NCBI RefSeq assembly: GCF_013114835.1
Contig: NZ_JAAVLW010000003.1
Location: 372,001 to 436,000, forward strand
Source of the DNA: Bradyrhizobium archetypum
GTDB taxonomy: Bacteria > Pseudomonadota > Alphaproteobacteria > Rhizobiales > Xanthobacteraceae
DNA length: 64,000 bases
Direction of reading: 5' to 3'
Shown here: in pieces, positions 50,363-60,300 of the stretch
How positions within the stretch are numbered: the first letter of the stretch is position 1
How the letters are laid out: every line of letters starts with the position of its first letter
Position numbers and translations under genes: made by a program
The notes under the pieces: generated by a model
Database searches by the model: none
What the model saw: only the letters and a program-made list of their open reading frames with translations
Told to the model about the DNA's origin: nothing

Positions 50363-50486
50363 TACGTCGCCCCTGCGAACGCAGGGGCCCATAACCATTG
50401 ATTTTTATTATTGGGCTGGATGGTGCTCCAGCTTGGCCTACCGCAGATGGCTGTGATTATAGGTCCCGGCCCAAGGCCGGGACGAC
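50363..50486. repeat. Intergenic palindromic repeat, family E
   Basis: Two hairpins: GCCCCTGCG-aa-CGCAGGGGC at the left and GTCCCGGCC-caa-GGCCGGGAC at 50463-50483. The flanks CCATAACCA and GGGACGACA recur with other copies. It lies between the thiolase and the ligase on the minus strand. Confidence 0.7.
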
Positions 50487-50525
50487 ACCGTATGTGTGGC
50501 CGCAGACGCGAGCTCGTCTTGCAGC

Positions 50526-51698
<1,173 letters not shown>

Positions 51699-51857
51699 GT
51701 CTGTTCTCCCTGGTCATTGTTGTCTGTTGGAAAAGATGGGCCGGATTTAAGGGGCACGGCAGGATTTAGTCAATCAATCAATTAACTCTTGAGTGCGGGC
51801 CCGGCATGCGCTTATCTGCGGCCAGGTTTCCTCCCTCGGCCAGTGACAGGGCATCAG

Positions 51858-52511
51858 TTGAATACCATCGTACCGACCAGGCTTCCGAGCGGCCGAAATG
51901 CCACGGCCGAGAAGCTGCTCGTCGCGGCGAGCGAGCTGATGATCGAGCGCGCTTCGATCGAGGTCTCGCTGTCGGACATCGCGCAGAAGTCGGGGGTCAA
52001 CGCGGCGCTGGTGAAATATCATTTCGGCAACAAGGACGGGCTGTTGCTGGCGCTTCTGGCGCGCGACGCCGCGACCGAGATGTCGCAGCTCGAATATCTG
52101 ATCAGCCAGCCCATCACGCCGACGGCGAAGCTACGGCTGCACATCGCCGGCATCATCCGCGCCTATCACCAGTTCCCCTATATGAACCGGCTGATCCACT
52201 ATCTCCTGCACGAGAGCAGCCCTGAGGCCGCCGACGAAGTCTCGCAATTCTTCGTCGCGCCCTTGCTGGACTTTCACCGCCGTCTGCTTGCCGAGGGCGT
52301 CAAGGCCGGCGAATTCCGCGATATCGATCCGGTGCTGTTCTACACCAGCCTGATCGGCGCCTGCGATCACCTGTTCTTCGGCCGCCACGCGATGTCGCGG
52401 GCGACCGGGGTCGGCCCGGTCACCGACGAAGTCTGCCGCGACTACATCAAGCATATGGAAGCGCTGATCTGCGGCGGCATGCTGAAGGAGCGAATGGCGA
52501 GTGGCGAATAG
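51858..52511 (+). CDS. TetR-family regulator
   Basis: A 217-residue repressor with the DNA-binding helices SLSDIAQKSGVNAALVKYHFGNKDGLL near residues 35-65 and a long all-helical ligand domain. No ATG is available. The TTG at 51858 has AGGG nine bases upstream; a GTG at 51843 or TTG at 51789 are other possibilities. It is divergent from the thiolase and followed by acyl-CoA genes on its own strand, so it likely senses an acyl-CoA and controls the block. Its last codons lie inside an inverted repeat. Confidence 0.85.
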   Translation: MNTIVPTRLPSGRNATAEKLLVAASELMIERASIEVSLSDIAQKSGVNAALVKYHFGNKDGLLLALLARDAATEMSQLEYLISQPITPTAKLRLHIAGIIRAYHQFPYMNRLIHYLLHESSPEAADEVSQFFVAPLLDFHRRLLAEGVKAGEFRDIDPVLFYTSLIGACDHLFFGRHAMSRATGVGPVTDEVCRDYIKHMEALICGGMLKERMASGE

Positions 52512-52560
52512 CGAAATGGGGCCGTCCTCCATTCGCCACTCACTATTCGCTATTCGCCAT
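52491..52560. repeat. Inverted repeat overlapping the 3' end of the TetR gene
   Basis: CGAATGGCGAGTGGCGAATA (52491-52510) with the following GCGAA is inverted in ATTCGCCACTCACTATTCGC and TATTCGCCAT (52531-52560). The last six TetR codons and the stop fall in the left arm. A composition unlike the surrounding genes and its symmetry mark it as a dispersed element that has become part of a gene end. Confidence 0.7.
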
Positions 52561-52598
52561 CAAGTGAAGAAACGCCAAAGGAAGGAAAGGTTCTCAAA

Positions 52599-53357
52599 AT
52601 GCAGTTGAACGACGTTGCCGTCATCATCACCGGCGGTGGTTCGGGCCTCGGGGCCGCGACCGCCCGCGCCATGGCCGCGAAGGGCGCCAAGATCGGCGTA
52701 CTCGACCAGAACAAGGAAAATGCCGAAAAGGTCGCGGCTGAAGTGAAGGGCGTAGCCCTTCATGCCGACGTCACCAGCGAGGAGCAGATGAAGGCGGCGA
52801 TCGGCAAGGCGGAAGCGGCGCACGGCGTCGCGCGCGTGCTGATGAACTGTGCCGGCATCGGCGGCTCGCAGCGCATCGTCGGCAAGGACGGCGTCTACCC
52901 GCTGGAGAAGTTCGTCCGCATCATCAACGTCAACCTGATCGGCACCTTCAACGCGCTGCGCCTGTTCTCCGAACGGCTCGCGACGGCTGCCCCGGTCGGC
53001 GAGGAGCGCGGTGTCATCATCAACACCGCGTCCGTTGCCGCCTATGAAGGCCAGATCGGCCAGATCGCTTACTCCGCTTCCAAGGGCGGTATCGTCGGCC
53101 TCACGCTGCCGGCAGCGCGCGATCTCGCGAGCCTGAAGATCCGCGTCAACACGATCGCGCCCGGCATCTTCTTCACGCCGCTCTTGATGGGTTTGAACGA
53201 GGAAGCCCGCAAGAGCCTTGGCGCCCAGGTGCCGCATCCGGCCCGCCTCGGCGAGCCCGACGAATATGGTGCACTCGCAGTGCATATCGTCGAGAATGCG
53301 ATGCTCAACGGCGAGACCATCCGCCTCGACGGCGCCATCCGCATGGCGCCGCGGTAG
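52599..53357 (+). CDS. Short-chain dehydrogenase, 3-hydroxyacyl-CoA dehydrogenase type (HSD10-like)
   Basis: A 252-residue SDR with GGGSGLG at 12-18, an acidic residue at the end of strand 2 (VLDQN) that prefers NAD, NCAGIG, the catalytic serine in INTASVAA and YSASK. Segments such as GERGVIINTASVAAYEGQIGQ and PARLGEPDEYGALA resemble type II 3-hydroxyacyl-CoA dehydrogenases. It is on the same strand as the TetR gene, 87 bases away, and would form the ketoacyl-CoA that the thiolase cuts. Confidence 0.9.
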   Translation: MQLNDVAVIITGGGSGLGAATARAMAAKGAKIGVLDQNKENAEKVAAEVKGVALHADVTSEEQMKAAIGKAEAAHGVARVLMNCAGIGGSQRIVGKDGVYPLEKFVRIINVNLIGTFNALRLFSERLATAAPVGEERGVIINTASVAAYEGQIGQIAYSASKGGIVGLTLPAARDLASLKIRVNTIAPGIFFTPLLMGLNEEARKSLGAQVPHPARLGEPDEYGALAVHIVENAMLNGETIRLDGAIRMAPR

Positions 53358-53365
53358 GCTCGATC

Positions 53366-53536
53366 GTCGTCCCCGCGAATGCGGGGACCCATACTCCGCG
53401 GCCTCTCTGAAAGGCGAACTGGCAAAGGCCGCGGCGCAACAACGAAGGCCTGTGTTTATCGGTCTCGGCTCCCGCGGAGCCTGTCATCGGGCGGCGCTTC
53501 GCGCCGACCCGTTGACTTGGCCGGGACGACGGTGAT
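53366..53536. repeat. Intergenic repeat, families E and B fragment
   Basis: GTCCCCGC-gaat-GCGGGGAC at 53369-53388 is a perfect hairpin nine bases after the SDR stop. GCGGAGCCTGTCATCGGG and CGCTTCGCGCCGACCCG further on match part of family B. The rest of the gap up to 53689 has no gene; GGGAGACGC precedes the next start. Confidence 0.7.
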
Positions 53537-53689
53537 GAGGAGCGCGTCGTGACTCAACCGCTGGTGCTGTGTAGCCGCTCGGAAGATTTCAACGAAGGCA
53601 TCAGGGCCTTCCTTGAGAAACCAAAGCCTGTCTATATCAGGCGATGAAGACAAGATCCGCAAAAGGACAAGAATTCCGGGAGACGCAAT

Positions 53690-55561
53690 ATGGGTGGGAG
53701 TGCCGCCGCAGTGTTGAGCAAGCCAGCCTTTCGCAAGATCGAGTGGCTGCCGCGCGACATCGCGGTCGAGCGCCGCGCGGACGGCGTCATCATCCTGAAA
53801 TCGCGCATTCCGCTGCAACCTTACGAGAAGCACATTCCGGCCTCGCTCGCGAAATGGGCGAAGGAAGCGCCCGAGCGTATCTGGCTCGCGCAACGCACTG
53901 GGCCGGACCGTCAATGGCGAAAAGTCTCCTATGGCGAAGCCAAGCGCGTTGTCGACGGGCTGACGCAGGGCCTGCTCAATCTCGGTCTTGAAGAGGGGAG
54001 GCCCGTTGCGATCCTGTCGGGCAATTCGATCGAGCATGCGCTGATGACGCAGGCCGCGATGCAGGCGAGGCTGCCGGCCGCACCGGTCTCGCCGGCCTAC
54101 TCGCTGATGAGCCAGGATCATCTCAAGCTCAAATACCTCTTTGACCTGATCAAGCCTGCGGTCGTGATGGTGCAGGACGGGCCGACCTTCGAGAAGGCGT
54201 TGAAGGCGCTCGATCTCACCGATGTCATCGTCGTGCATGTCCTGCGGCCCTGCGAAGGCATCAAGAGCGTGCCCTTTGCCGATCTCGCGGCAACAGCGGT
54301 GACGAAGGATGTCGATGATTCGGTTTCGATGATCACGCCAAAGACTGTCGGCAAGCTGCTGTTCACCTCGGGCTCGACCGGCATGCCGAAGGCCGTCATC
54401 AATACGCAGGAGATGATGTGCGCCAATGCGGCGATGATGATGCAGGTTCGTCCGCGCGATCCCAACGGACCGATCGCGACCATGCTGGACTGGATGCCCT
54501 GGAATCACACCATGGGCGGCAACGCCGCGTTCCATCCGATCCTGATCGACGGCGGCACGCTTTATATCGACGACGGCCGGCCGATGCCGGGCCAGTTCGA
54601 GGAGACCATTCGAAACCTGCGCGAGGTGTCGCCGACCTATTACGCCAACGTGCCTGCCGGCTATGCGGCATTGGCGGCGGCGATGGAGAAGGACGAGGCA
54701 CTATGCCGCAGCTTCTTCAAGAATCTCTCCATCATGGCCTATGGCGGCGCGCGGCTGCCGGATGATCTCTACGACCGCATGCAGGCGCTGGCAGTGAAGA
54801 CCACCGGCGAGCGCATCGTGTTCTACACCGGCTGGGGCTCGACCGAGACCGCGCCGACCTCGACCGGCACCTATTGGGACACCGAGCGCGTCGGCCTGAT
54901 CGGGCTGCCGTTCCCCGGCGTCGAACTGAAGATGGTGCCGTGCGGTTCGAAATACGAATTGCGCCTGCGCGGCATCAACGTCACGCCCGGCTATTTCGGT
55001 CAGCCAGATCTGACGAGGAAGATGTTCGACGAGGAAGGCTTTTACTGCATCGGCGATGCTGGCGTGTTCGTCGATGAGAATGATCCGCTGCAGGGCATCA
55101 TCTTCGCCGGCCGCGTGGTGGAGGACTTCAAGCTGACGACCGGCACCTTCGTCCATGTCGGTTCGCTGCGTACCGACGCGATCGCGGCCGCGACGCCTGT
55201 CGTGCACGATGCGCTGGTTACGGGGCAGGACCGTCCGTTCATCGGGCTATTGGCCTGGCCCAATCTGCACGCCTGCCGGCAGATCACAGGCGATCCCAAT
55301 GCGACGTTTGAAGAAGTCGTGCGGCATCCCGAAGTGATCGCGCGGCTGAAACGCGGGCTGGAAGCGCACAATGCCTCCGCCACCGGCAGCAGCATGCGGA
55401 TTGCACGCGCCATGCTGATGGCCGAGCCGCCCTCGATTGACGGCAATGAACTGACCGACAAGGGCTACATCAACCAGCGCGCCGGCCTCGAACGGCGTGC
55501 CGCGCTGTTGGAGAGGCTTTATGCCGATCAGCCCGGCGAAGATGTGATTGTGCTGCGATGA
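53690..55561 (+). CDS. Feruloyl-CoA synthase-like acyl-CoA ligase
   Basis: A 623-residue ANL ligase. The phosphate loop is FTSGSTGMPKA, the adenylate motif WGSTETAPTST, and the C-terminal region has GIIFAGRVVEDFKLTTGTFV. The N-terminus IEWLPRDIAVERRADGVIILKSRIPLQPY and the length are those of feruloyl-CoA synthases. It could activate a hydroxycinnamate or a related carboxylic acid. GGGAG lies nine bases before the ATG. No hydratase/lyase or vanillin dehydrogenase is adjacent, so the substrate may not be ferulate. Confidence 0.86.
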   Translation: MGGSAAAVLSKPAFRKIEWLPRDIAVERRADGVIILKSRIPLQPYEKHIPASLAKWAKEAPERIWLAQRTGPDRQWRKVSYGEAKRVVDGLTQGLLNLGLEEGRPVAILSGNSIEHALMTQAAMQARLPAAPVSPAYSLMSQDHLKLKYLFDLIKPAVVMVQDGPTFEKALKALDLTDVIVVHVLRPCEGIKSVPFADLAATAVTKDVDDSVSMITPKTVGKLLFTSGSTGMPKAVINTQEMMCANAAMMMQVRPRDPNGPIATMLDWMPWNHTMGGNAAFHPILIDGGTLYIDDGRPMPGQFEETIRNLREVSPTYYANVPAGYAALAAAMEKDEALCRSFFKNLSIMAYGGARLPDDLYDRMQALAVKTTGERIVFYTGWGSTETAPTSTGTYWDTERVGLIGLPFPGVELKMVPCGSKYELRLRGINVTPGYFGQPDLTRKMFDEEGFYCIGDAGVFVDENDPLQGIIFAGRVVEDFKLTTGTFVHVGSLRTDAIAAATPVVHDALVTGQDRPFIGLLAWPNLHACRQITGDPNATFEEVVRHPEVIARLKRGLEAHNASATGSSMRIARAMLMAEPPSIDGNELTDKGYINQRAGLERRAALLERLYADQPGEDVIVLR

Positions 55562-55580
55562 AGACGACGCTGTCTCCACT

Positions 55581-55660
55581 CGTCATTCCGGGGCGCGCGA
55601 AGCGCGAACCCGGAATCTCGAGATTCCGGGTTCGATGCTGCGCATCGCCCCGGAATGACG
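55581..55660. repeat. Palindromic intergenic repeat, family C
   Basis: CGTCATTCCGGGGCGCG and the inverse CGCCCCGGAATGACG enclose GAACCCGGAATCTCGAGATT-type inner arms, a fully folded element. The same element is at 56836-56926. Confidence 0.85.
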
Positions 55661-55698
55661 GCGAATAAACAACACGAAAGCAACTGGGGTAACCTGCC

Positions 55699-56826
55699 AT
55701 GAACTTCGATTTCTCCGACGAACAAAAGCAGATGCGCGACGAGGCGAGGAAATTTCTCACCGAGCAGTGCCCGCCGAAGGCCGTGCGCGAGGTGCTCGAC
55801 GGCAAGGCGCCGTATGACAAGGCGCTGTGGAAGGGGCTCGCCGAGATGGGTTTTCTCGGCGTCGCGATCCCGGAAGAATTCGGCGGCGCGGGCGCCGGCC
55901 ATCTCGAGCTCTGCGTGATCGCCGAAGAAATGGGCCGAGCCAATGCGCCGGTGCCGTTCTCCTCCACTGTCTATCTCGCCGCCGAAGCGCTGCTGCTCGC
56001 CGGCTCCGAGGCGCAGAAGCAGAAATGGCTGCGGAAGATCGCCTCCGGTGAAGCGATCGGCACGCTGGCGCTGTTCGAGGGCAAGGGCAATCCGTCGCCG
56101 AAGGCGATCAAGCTGCAGGCTTCCGGTGGCACGCTTACCGGCGTGAAGAAGCCGGTGCCGGATGGCGCGATCGCCGATTTCGCCGTGGTTGCCGCGCGCA
56201 CCGGCTCGACCGGGCGCGATTCCGACATCTCGCTGTTCCTGGTCGATCTGAAGACCGGCGGCGTCGAAGCGAAGTCGCTGACCAATGTTGATCCGACAAG
56301 AGGGCAAGCTGAACTCACCTTCAATAACGCCAAGGCCGAGCCGCTGGGCGCGGCCGGCGACGGCTGGAGCATCCTCACGCAAGTGCTCGACCGCGCAGCC
56401 GTGCTGCTGGCGTTCGAGCAGGTCGGCGGCTCCGACCGCGCGTTAGAGATGGGCCGCGACTATGCGCTCGACCGTATCGCCTTCGGCCGCCCGATCGGCT
56501 CGTTCCAGGCGGTGAAGCACATGCTGGCCGACATGTATGTCTCGGCGACGCTGGCGCGCTCGAACTGCTATTACGGCGCCTGGGCACTCTCGACCAATGC
56601 CGCGGAATTGCCGGAAGCCGCAGCCGCTGCGCGCATCAGCGCGACGCAGGCGTTCCAGCACTGCTCCAAGAACAACATCCAGGTCCACGGCGGCATGGGC
56701 TTCACCTGGGAGTTCGACTGTCACATGTACTACCGCCGCGCCAACGCCACTGCGCTGACGCTCGGCAGCCTGTCGTACTGGGAAGATCAGTTGATCGACC
56801 GCATGCGCAAGAAGAATGCGGCTTAG
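55699..56826 (+). CDS. Acyl-CoA dehydrogenase, PimD-like small subunit type
   Basis: A 375-residue flavoprotein: MNFDFSDEQKQMRDEARKF, the mid-domain phrases KGNPSPKAIKLQ and AQAELTFNN, and the C-terminal QVHGGMGFTWEFDCHMYYRRANA. The usual catalytic glutamate of single-chain enzymes is not evident. The pattern is that of the smaller partner of heteromeric acyl-CoA dehydrogenases such as PimC/PimD of Rhodopseudomonas. The following genes encode the larger type. Confidence 0.87.
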   Translation: MNFDFSDEQKQMRDEARKFLTEQCPPKAVREVLDGKAPYDKALWKGLAEMGFLGVAIPEEFGGAGAGHLELCVIAEEMGRANAPVPFSSTVYLAAEALLLAGSEAQKQKWLRKIASGEAIGTLALFEGKGNPSPKAIKLQASGGTLTGVKKPVPDGAIADFAVVAARTGSTGRDSDISLFLVDLKTGGVEAKSLTNVDPTRGQAELTFNNAKAEPLGAAGDGWSILTQVLDRAAVLLAFEQVGGSDRALEMGRDYALDRIAFGRPIGSFQAVKHMLADMYVSATLARSNCYYGAWALSTNAAELPEAAAAARISATQAFQHCSKNNIQVHGGMGFTWEFDCHMYYRRANATALTLGSLSYWEDQLIDRMRKKNAA

Positions 56827-56835
56827 CGTAAGGAA

Positions 56836-56926
56836 CGTCATTCCGGGGCGATGTGAAGCATCGAACCCGGAATCCAGAGGTTTGGATCGAGATTCCGGGT
56901 TCACGCTGCGCGTGCCCCGGAATGAC
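56836..56926. repeat. Palindromic intergenic repeat, family C
   Basis: CGTCATTCCGGGGCGATG and CGTGCCCCGGAATGACA form the outer arms, with GAACCCGGAATCC and GGATCGAGATTCCGGGTTC inner ones. It lies 14 bases before the next ATG. Confidence 0.85.
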
Positions 56927-56940
56927 AGAAAGAGAACGTC

Positions 56941-58185
56941 ATGAACTTCGACGACACCCCGCAGGAAGCCGCGTTCCGCGCTGAAGCGCGCGCGTGGATA
57001 CAAGCCAACGCGCCGAAGCAGTATGAGGAAGAGCTGCGCAAATCCTCGCTCGGCCGCACCGTGCTCAAGGGCGCCAACATTCTCGAGGTCGCAAAAGCCT
57101 GGCAGAAGAAGAAGGCCGATGCCGGCTGGGCCTGCCTGCACTGGCCGAAGGAATATGGCGGCCGCGGCGCCTCGCCGATCGAGCGGGTGATCTGGCAGCA
57201 GGAGGAGGGGCCGTTCGGCAAACTCAGTGGCATGTTCATCATCGGCCACGGCATGTGCGGGCCAACCATGATGGCGTTCGCCGGCGAGGAGCAGAAGCGG
57301 AAATGCCTGCCGCCGCTCGCCTCCGGCGAGAAAATCTGGTGCCAGTTGTTCTCCGAGCCGGCCGGCGGCTCCGACGTCGCAGGCCTGCGCACCCGCGCCG
57401 AGCGACGCGGCGACGAGTGGATCATCAACGGCCAGAAGATCTGGACCTCCGGCGCGCATTATTCGGATTACGGCATCCTGCTGACGCGCACCGATCCGAC
57501 CGTGCCGAAGCACAAGGGGCTCACCATGTTCTTCCTGGACATGAAGAGCCCGGGCGTCGAGGTGCGGCCGATCAAGCAGGCCAGCGGACAATCTGATTTC
57601 AACGAGGTCTATTTCACCGATGTCGTGATCCCGGACTCGCAGCGGCTCGGGGCCGTCAACGACGGCTGGAACGTCTCGCTGACCACGCTGATGAACGAGC
57701 GCATGTCGATCGGCGCGGGCGTCGCGACCGGCTTCCCAGAGTTGTTCGAGTTCTGCAACAACCTGATGCTGGGGGATGGGCCCGCGATCGAGGACCGCAG
57801 CGTTCGCTCAAAGCTGGCGAACTATGCGGTGAAGGCCAGCGGCCTGCGATACACCAGCATGCGGGCGATCTCGGCGCTGTCGAAGGGCGAGCGTCCGGGG
57901 CCGGAAAATTCGATCGGCAAATTGGTGGCGGGATCGATGGTCCAGGAAGTCGCGATGTATGCGCTGGACCTGCAGGGCGCCGCCGGCGTGCTCAGCGGGC
58001 CTGACGACGCCGAGGTCGCCGGCAAATTCCAGGCAATGCTATTGCGCGCGCCGGGCACCCGCGTTGAGGGCGGCACCGACGAGATCATGCGCAACATCAT
58101 CGCCGAGCGCGTGCTTGGTTTGCCCGGTGACATCCGGGTCGACAAGGACGTGCCGTTCAACCAGATCCCGACCAAGGGAAGATAG
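56941..58185 (+). CDS. Acyl-CoA dehydrogenase, PimC-like large subunit type, copy 1
   Basis: A 414-residue enzyme with WACLHWPKEYGGRGASP, FSEPAGGSDVAGLRTRAE (FAD site), SGAHYSDYG and the C-terminal EGGTDEIMRNIIAERVLGLPGD. It is roughly four-fifths identical by eye to the next gene and of the same length. The smaller partner is just upstream. The enzyme would introduce the first double bond in a CoA thioester. Confidence 0.89.
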   Translation: MNFDDTPQEAAFRAEARAWIQANAPKQYEEELRKSSLGRTVLKGANILEVAKAWQKKKADAGWACLHWPKEYGGRGASPIERVIWQQEEGPFGKLSGMFIIGHGMCGPTMMAFAGEEQKRKCLPPLASGEKIWCQLFSEPAGGSDVAGLRTRAERRGDEWIINGQKIWTSGAHYSDYGILLTRTDPTVPKHKGLTMFFLDMKSPGVEVRPIKQASGQSDFNEVYFTDVVIPDSQRLGAVNDGWNVSLTTLMNERMSIGAGVATGFPELFEFCNNLMLGDGPAIEDRSVRSKLANYAVKASGLRYTSMRAISALSKGERPGPENSIGKLVAGSMVQEVAMYALDLQGAAGVLSGPDDAEVAGKFQAMLLRAPGTRVEGGTDEIMRNIIAERVLGLPGDIRVDKDVPFNQIPTKGR

Positions 58186-58189
58186 ATAT

Positions 58190-58320
58190 CGTGTTCCCGG
58201 ACGCGGTGCAGCGCCCCTGGCGCTGCTCCGCAGAGCCGGGACCCACAAAAGGCGGCCGCTTTAATGGACCCCGGCTCTGTCGCGCAGCGCTTCGCGCTGC
58301 GCAGCGTCCGGGGAACGTAT
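58190..58320. repeat. Intergenic repeat, family D
   Basis: GTTCCCGGACGCGGTGCAGC at the left and GCGCAGCGTCCGGGGAACG at the right are inverse, with inner CAGAGCCGGGACCCA and TGGACCCCGGCTCTG arms. The element fills the whole gap between the two paralogous dehydrogenase genes. Confidence 0.85.
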
Positions 58321-58342
58321 CCGGAGACAAAGGAGAGCCAAA

Positions 58343-59587
58343 ATGAACTTCGACGATACCCCGCAGGAAGCGGAATTCCGCGCCACCGCCCGCAAATGGA
58401 TCGACGCCAATGCGCCGAAGCAATATGAGGCGGAGCTGTCAAAATCCTCACTCGGCCGTATCCGGCTGGAGAAGGAAGAAATCGTCGACGTCGGCAAGGC
58501 CTGGCAGAAGAAGAAGGCCGAGGGCGGCTGGGCGTGCCTGCATTGGCCGAAGGAATATGGCGGCCGCGGCGCCAGCCCGATCGAGAAGGTGATCTGGCAG
58601 CAGGAGGAGGGCGTTTACGGCAAGCTGACGCAGCCGTTCCAGATCGGCGAGGGCATGTGCGGTCCGACGGTGATGGCGTTCGGCAGCGAGGAGCACAAGC
58701 GCCACTATCTGCCGAAGCTCGCGTCCGGCGAGCACATCTGGTGCCAGCTATTCTCCGAGCCGGCCGGCGGCTCCGACGTGGCGGGCCTGCGTACGCGGGC
58801 CGAGAAGAACGGCGACAACTGGATCGTCAACGGCCAGAAGATCTGGACCTCCGGCGCGCATTATTCCGACTACGGCCTTCTGATCACACGTACCGATCCC
58901 AATGTGCCGAAGCACAAGGGCCTGACCATGTTCTTCCTCGACATGAAGAGCAAGGGCGTCGAGATACGGCCGATCAAGCAGGCCAACGGCATGCAGGAAT
59001 TCAACGAGGTCTATTTCACCGACGTCGTGATCCCGGATAGCCAGCGCCTCGGTGCGGTCGGTGACGGCTGGAACGTGTCGCTGACCACGCTGATGAACGA
59101 GCGTATGTCGATCGGTTCGCGGCTCGCCACCGGTTTTCCGGAAATGTTCGAGTTCTGCTCCAACCTGATGACCGACGACGGCCTTGCGATCGACGATCCC
59201 GCGACGCGCTCGAAGCTGGCGAGTTGGGCGGTGAAGGCGAGCGGTCTGAAATATACCAGCTACCGCGCCATCTCCTCGCTGTCGAAGGGCGAACGTCCGG
59301 GACCCGAAAACTCCATCGGCAAGCTGGTATCGGGCTCAATGCTTCAGGATATCGCGACTTACGCGATGGACCTTCAAGGCGCGGCCGGCGTGCTCACCGG
59401 CGCCGATGAAGAAGCGGTGCACGGCCAGTTCCAGCAGATGCTGTTGTCCTCGCCCTCGATGCGCATTGCCGGCGGCACCGATGAAATCCTGCGCAATATC
59501 ATCGCCGAGCGCGTGCTTGGCCTGCCTGGCGACATCCGCGTCGACAAGGATGTGCCGTTCAACAAGATCCCGACCAAGGGGCGCTGA
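58343..59587 (+). CDS. Acyl-CoA dehydrogenase, PimC-like large subunit type, copy 2
   Basis: A 414-residue near-paralogue of the preceding gene with the same motifs (FSEPAGGSDVAGLRTRAE, AGGTDEILRNIIAERVLGLPGD) and the same end IPTKGR. It differs in several substrate-side segments, for example QPFQIGEGMCGPT for MFIIGHGMCGPT. GGAGAG precedes the ATG. Tandem duplication with divergence suggests different chain lengths or two partners for the small subunit. Confidence 0.89.
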   Translation: MNFDDTPQEAEFRATARKWIDANAPKQYEAELSKSSLGRIRLEKEEIVDVGKAWQKKKAEGGWACLHWPKEYGGRGASPIEKVIWQQEEGVYGKLTQPFQIGEGMCGPTVMAFGSEEHKRHYLPKLASGEHIWCQLFSEPAGGSDVAGLRTRAEKNGDNWIVNGQKIWTSGAHYSDYGLLITRTDPNVPKHKGLTMFFLDMKSKGVEIRPIKQANGMQEFNEVYFTDVVIPDSQRLGAVGDGWNVSLTTLMNERMSIGSRLATGFPEMFEFCSNLMTDDGLAIDDPATRSKLASWAVKASGLKYTSYRAISSLSKGERPGPENSIGKLVSGSMLQDIATYAMDLQGAAGVLTGADEEAVHGQFQQMLLSSPSMRIAGGTDEILRNIIAERVLGLPGDIRVDKDVPFNKIPTKGR

Positions 59588-59589
59588 TC

Positions 59590-60300
59590 ATGGATGCAAA
59601 GGCGCCGAAGGCGCACGATGCGAAGGCAGACCGCATCGGCGTGCTCGAAGAACTCCTGAACGAGCGCTACTCCGTGCGCGCCTTCCTGCCGCGGGAGGTG
59701 CCGCGCGACACCATCGAGCATATTTTGAAAGTGGCGCAGCGCACGGCGTCGTGGTGCAACAGCCAGCCCTGGCAGGTCTTGATCGCGAGCGGCGAGGCCA
59801 AGGAGCGCTTCCGCAAGGCGATCTATGCCGAGGCCGCTTCGGGCGCAAAGGACGACCATGACTTTACCCCGCCGCGCGAATATCTCGGCGTCTATCTCGA
59901 ACGCCGTCGCGAGAGCGGCTTTCAGCTCTACAACACGCTTGGCATCGCGCGCGGCGACAAGATCGCCTACGCCAGGCAGGCGCTGGAGAACTACAATTTC
60001 TTCGGCGCGCCGCATGTAGCGATCATTCACACCGACGAGCCGCTCGGCATCTATGGCGCGGTCGATTGCGGCGCCTATGTCTCCAACTTCATGCTGGTCG
60101 CACAGGCGCTCGGCCTCGGCACCATTCCGCAGGCCGCGCTCGCGCGCCACTCCGGATTGATCCGGCGGCACTTCAAGCTGGCCGATGACCGGCGCGTGGT
60201 CTGCGGCATCTCCTTCGGCTACGCCGATCACGCTCACAAGGTCAACAGCTACCGCACCTCGCGGGCGAGCGTCACGGATACCGCGACGTTCGTGGACTAG
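59590..60300 (+). CDS. Nitroreductase-family flavoprotein
   Basis: A 236-residue FMN protein. The FMN contacts lie in RYSVRAFLPREVP, RTASWCNSQPWQV and LGLGTIPQAALARHS. The gene starts two bases after the last acyl-CoA dehydrogenase, so it is the end of that operon and probably reduces a pathway intermediate or a quinone. Its TAG stop overlaps the TAG of the convergent ankyrin gene (CTAG). Confidence 0.87.
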   Translation: MDAKAPKAHDAKADRIGVLEELLNERYSVRAFLPREVPRDTIEHILKVAQRTASWCNSQPWQVLIASGEAKERFRKAIYAEAASGAKDDHDFTPPREYLGVYLERRRESGFQLYNTLGIARGDKIAYARQALENYNFFGAPHVAIIHTDEPLGIYGAVDCGAYVSNFMLVAQALGLGTIPQAALARHSGLIRRHFKLADDRRVVCGISFGYADHAHKVNSYRTSRASVTDTATFVD

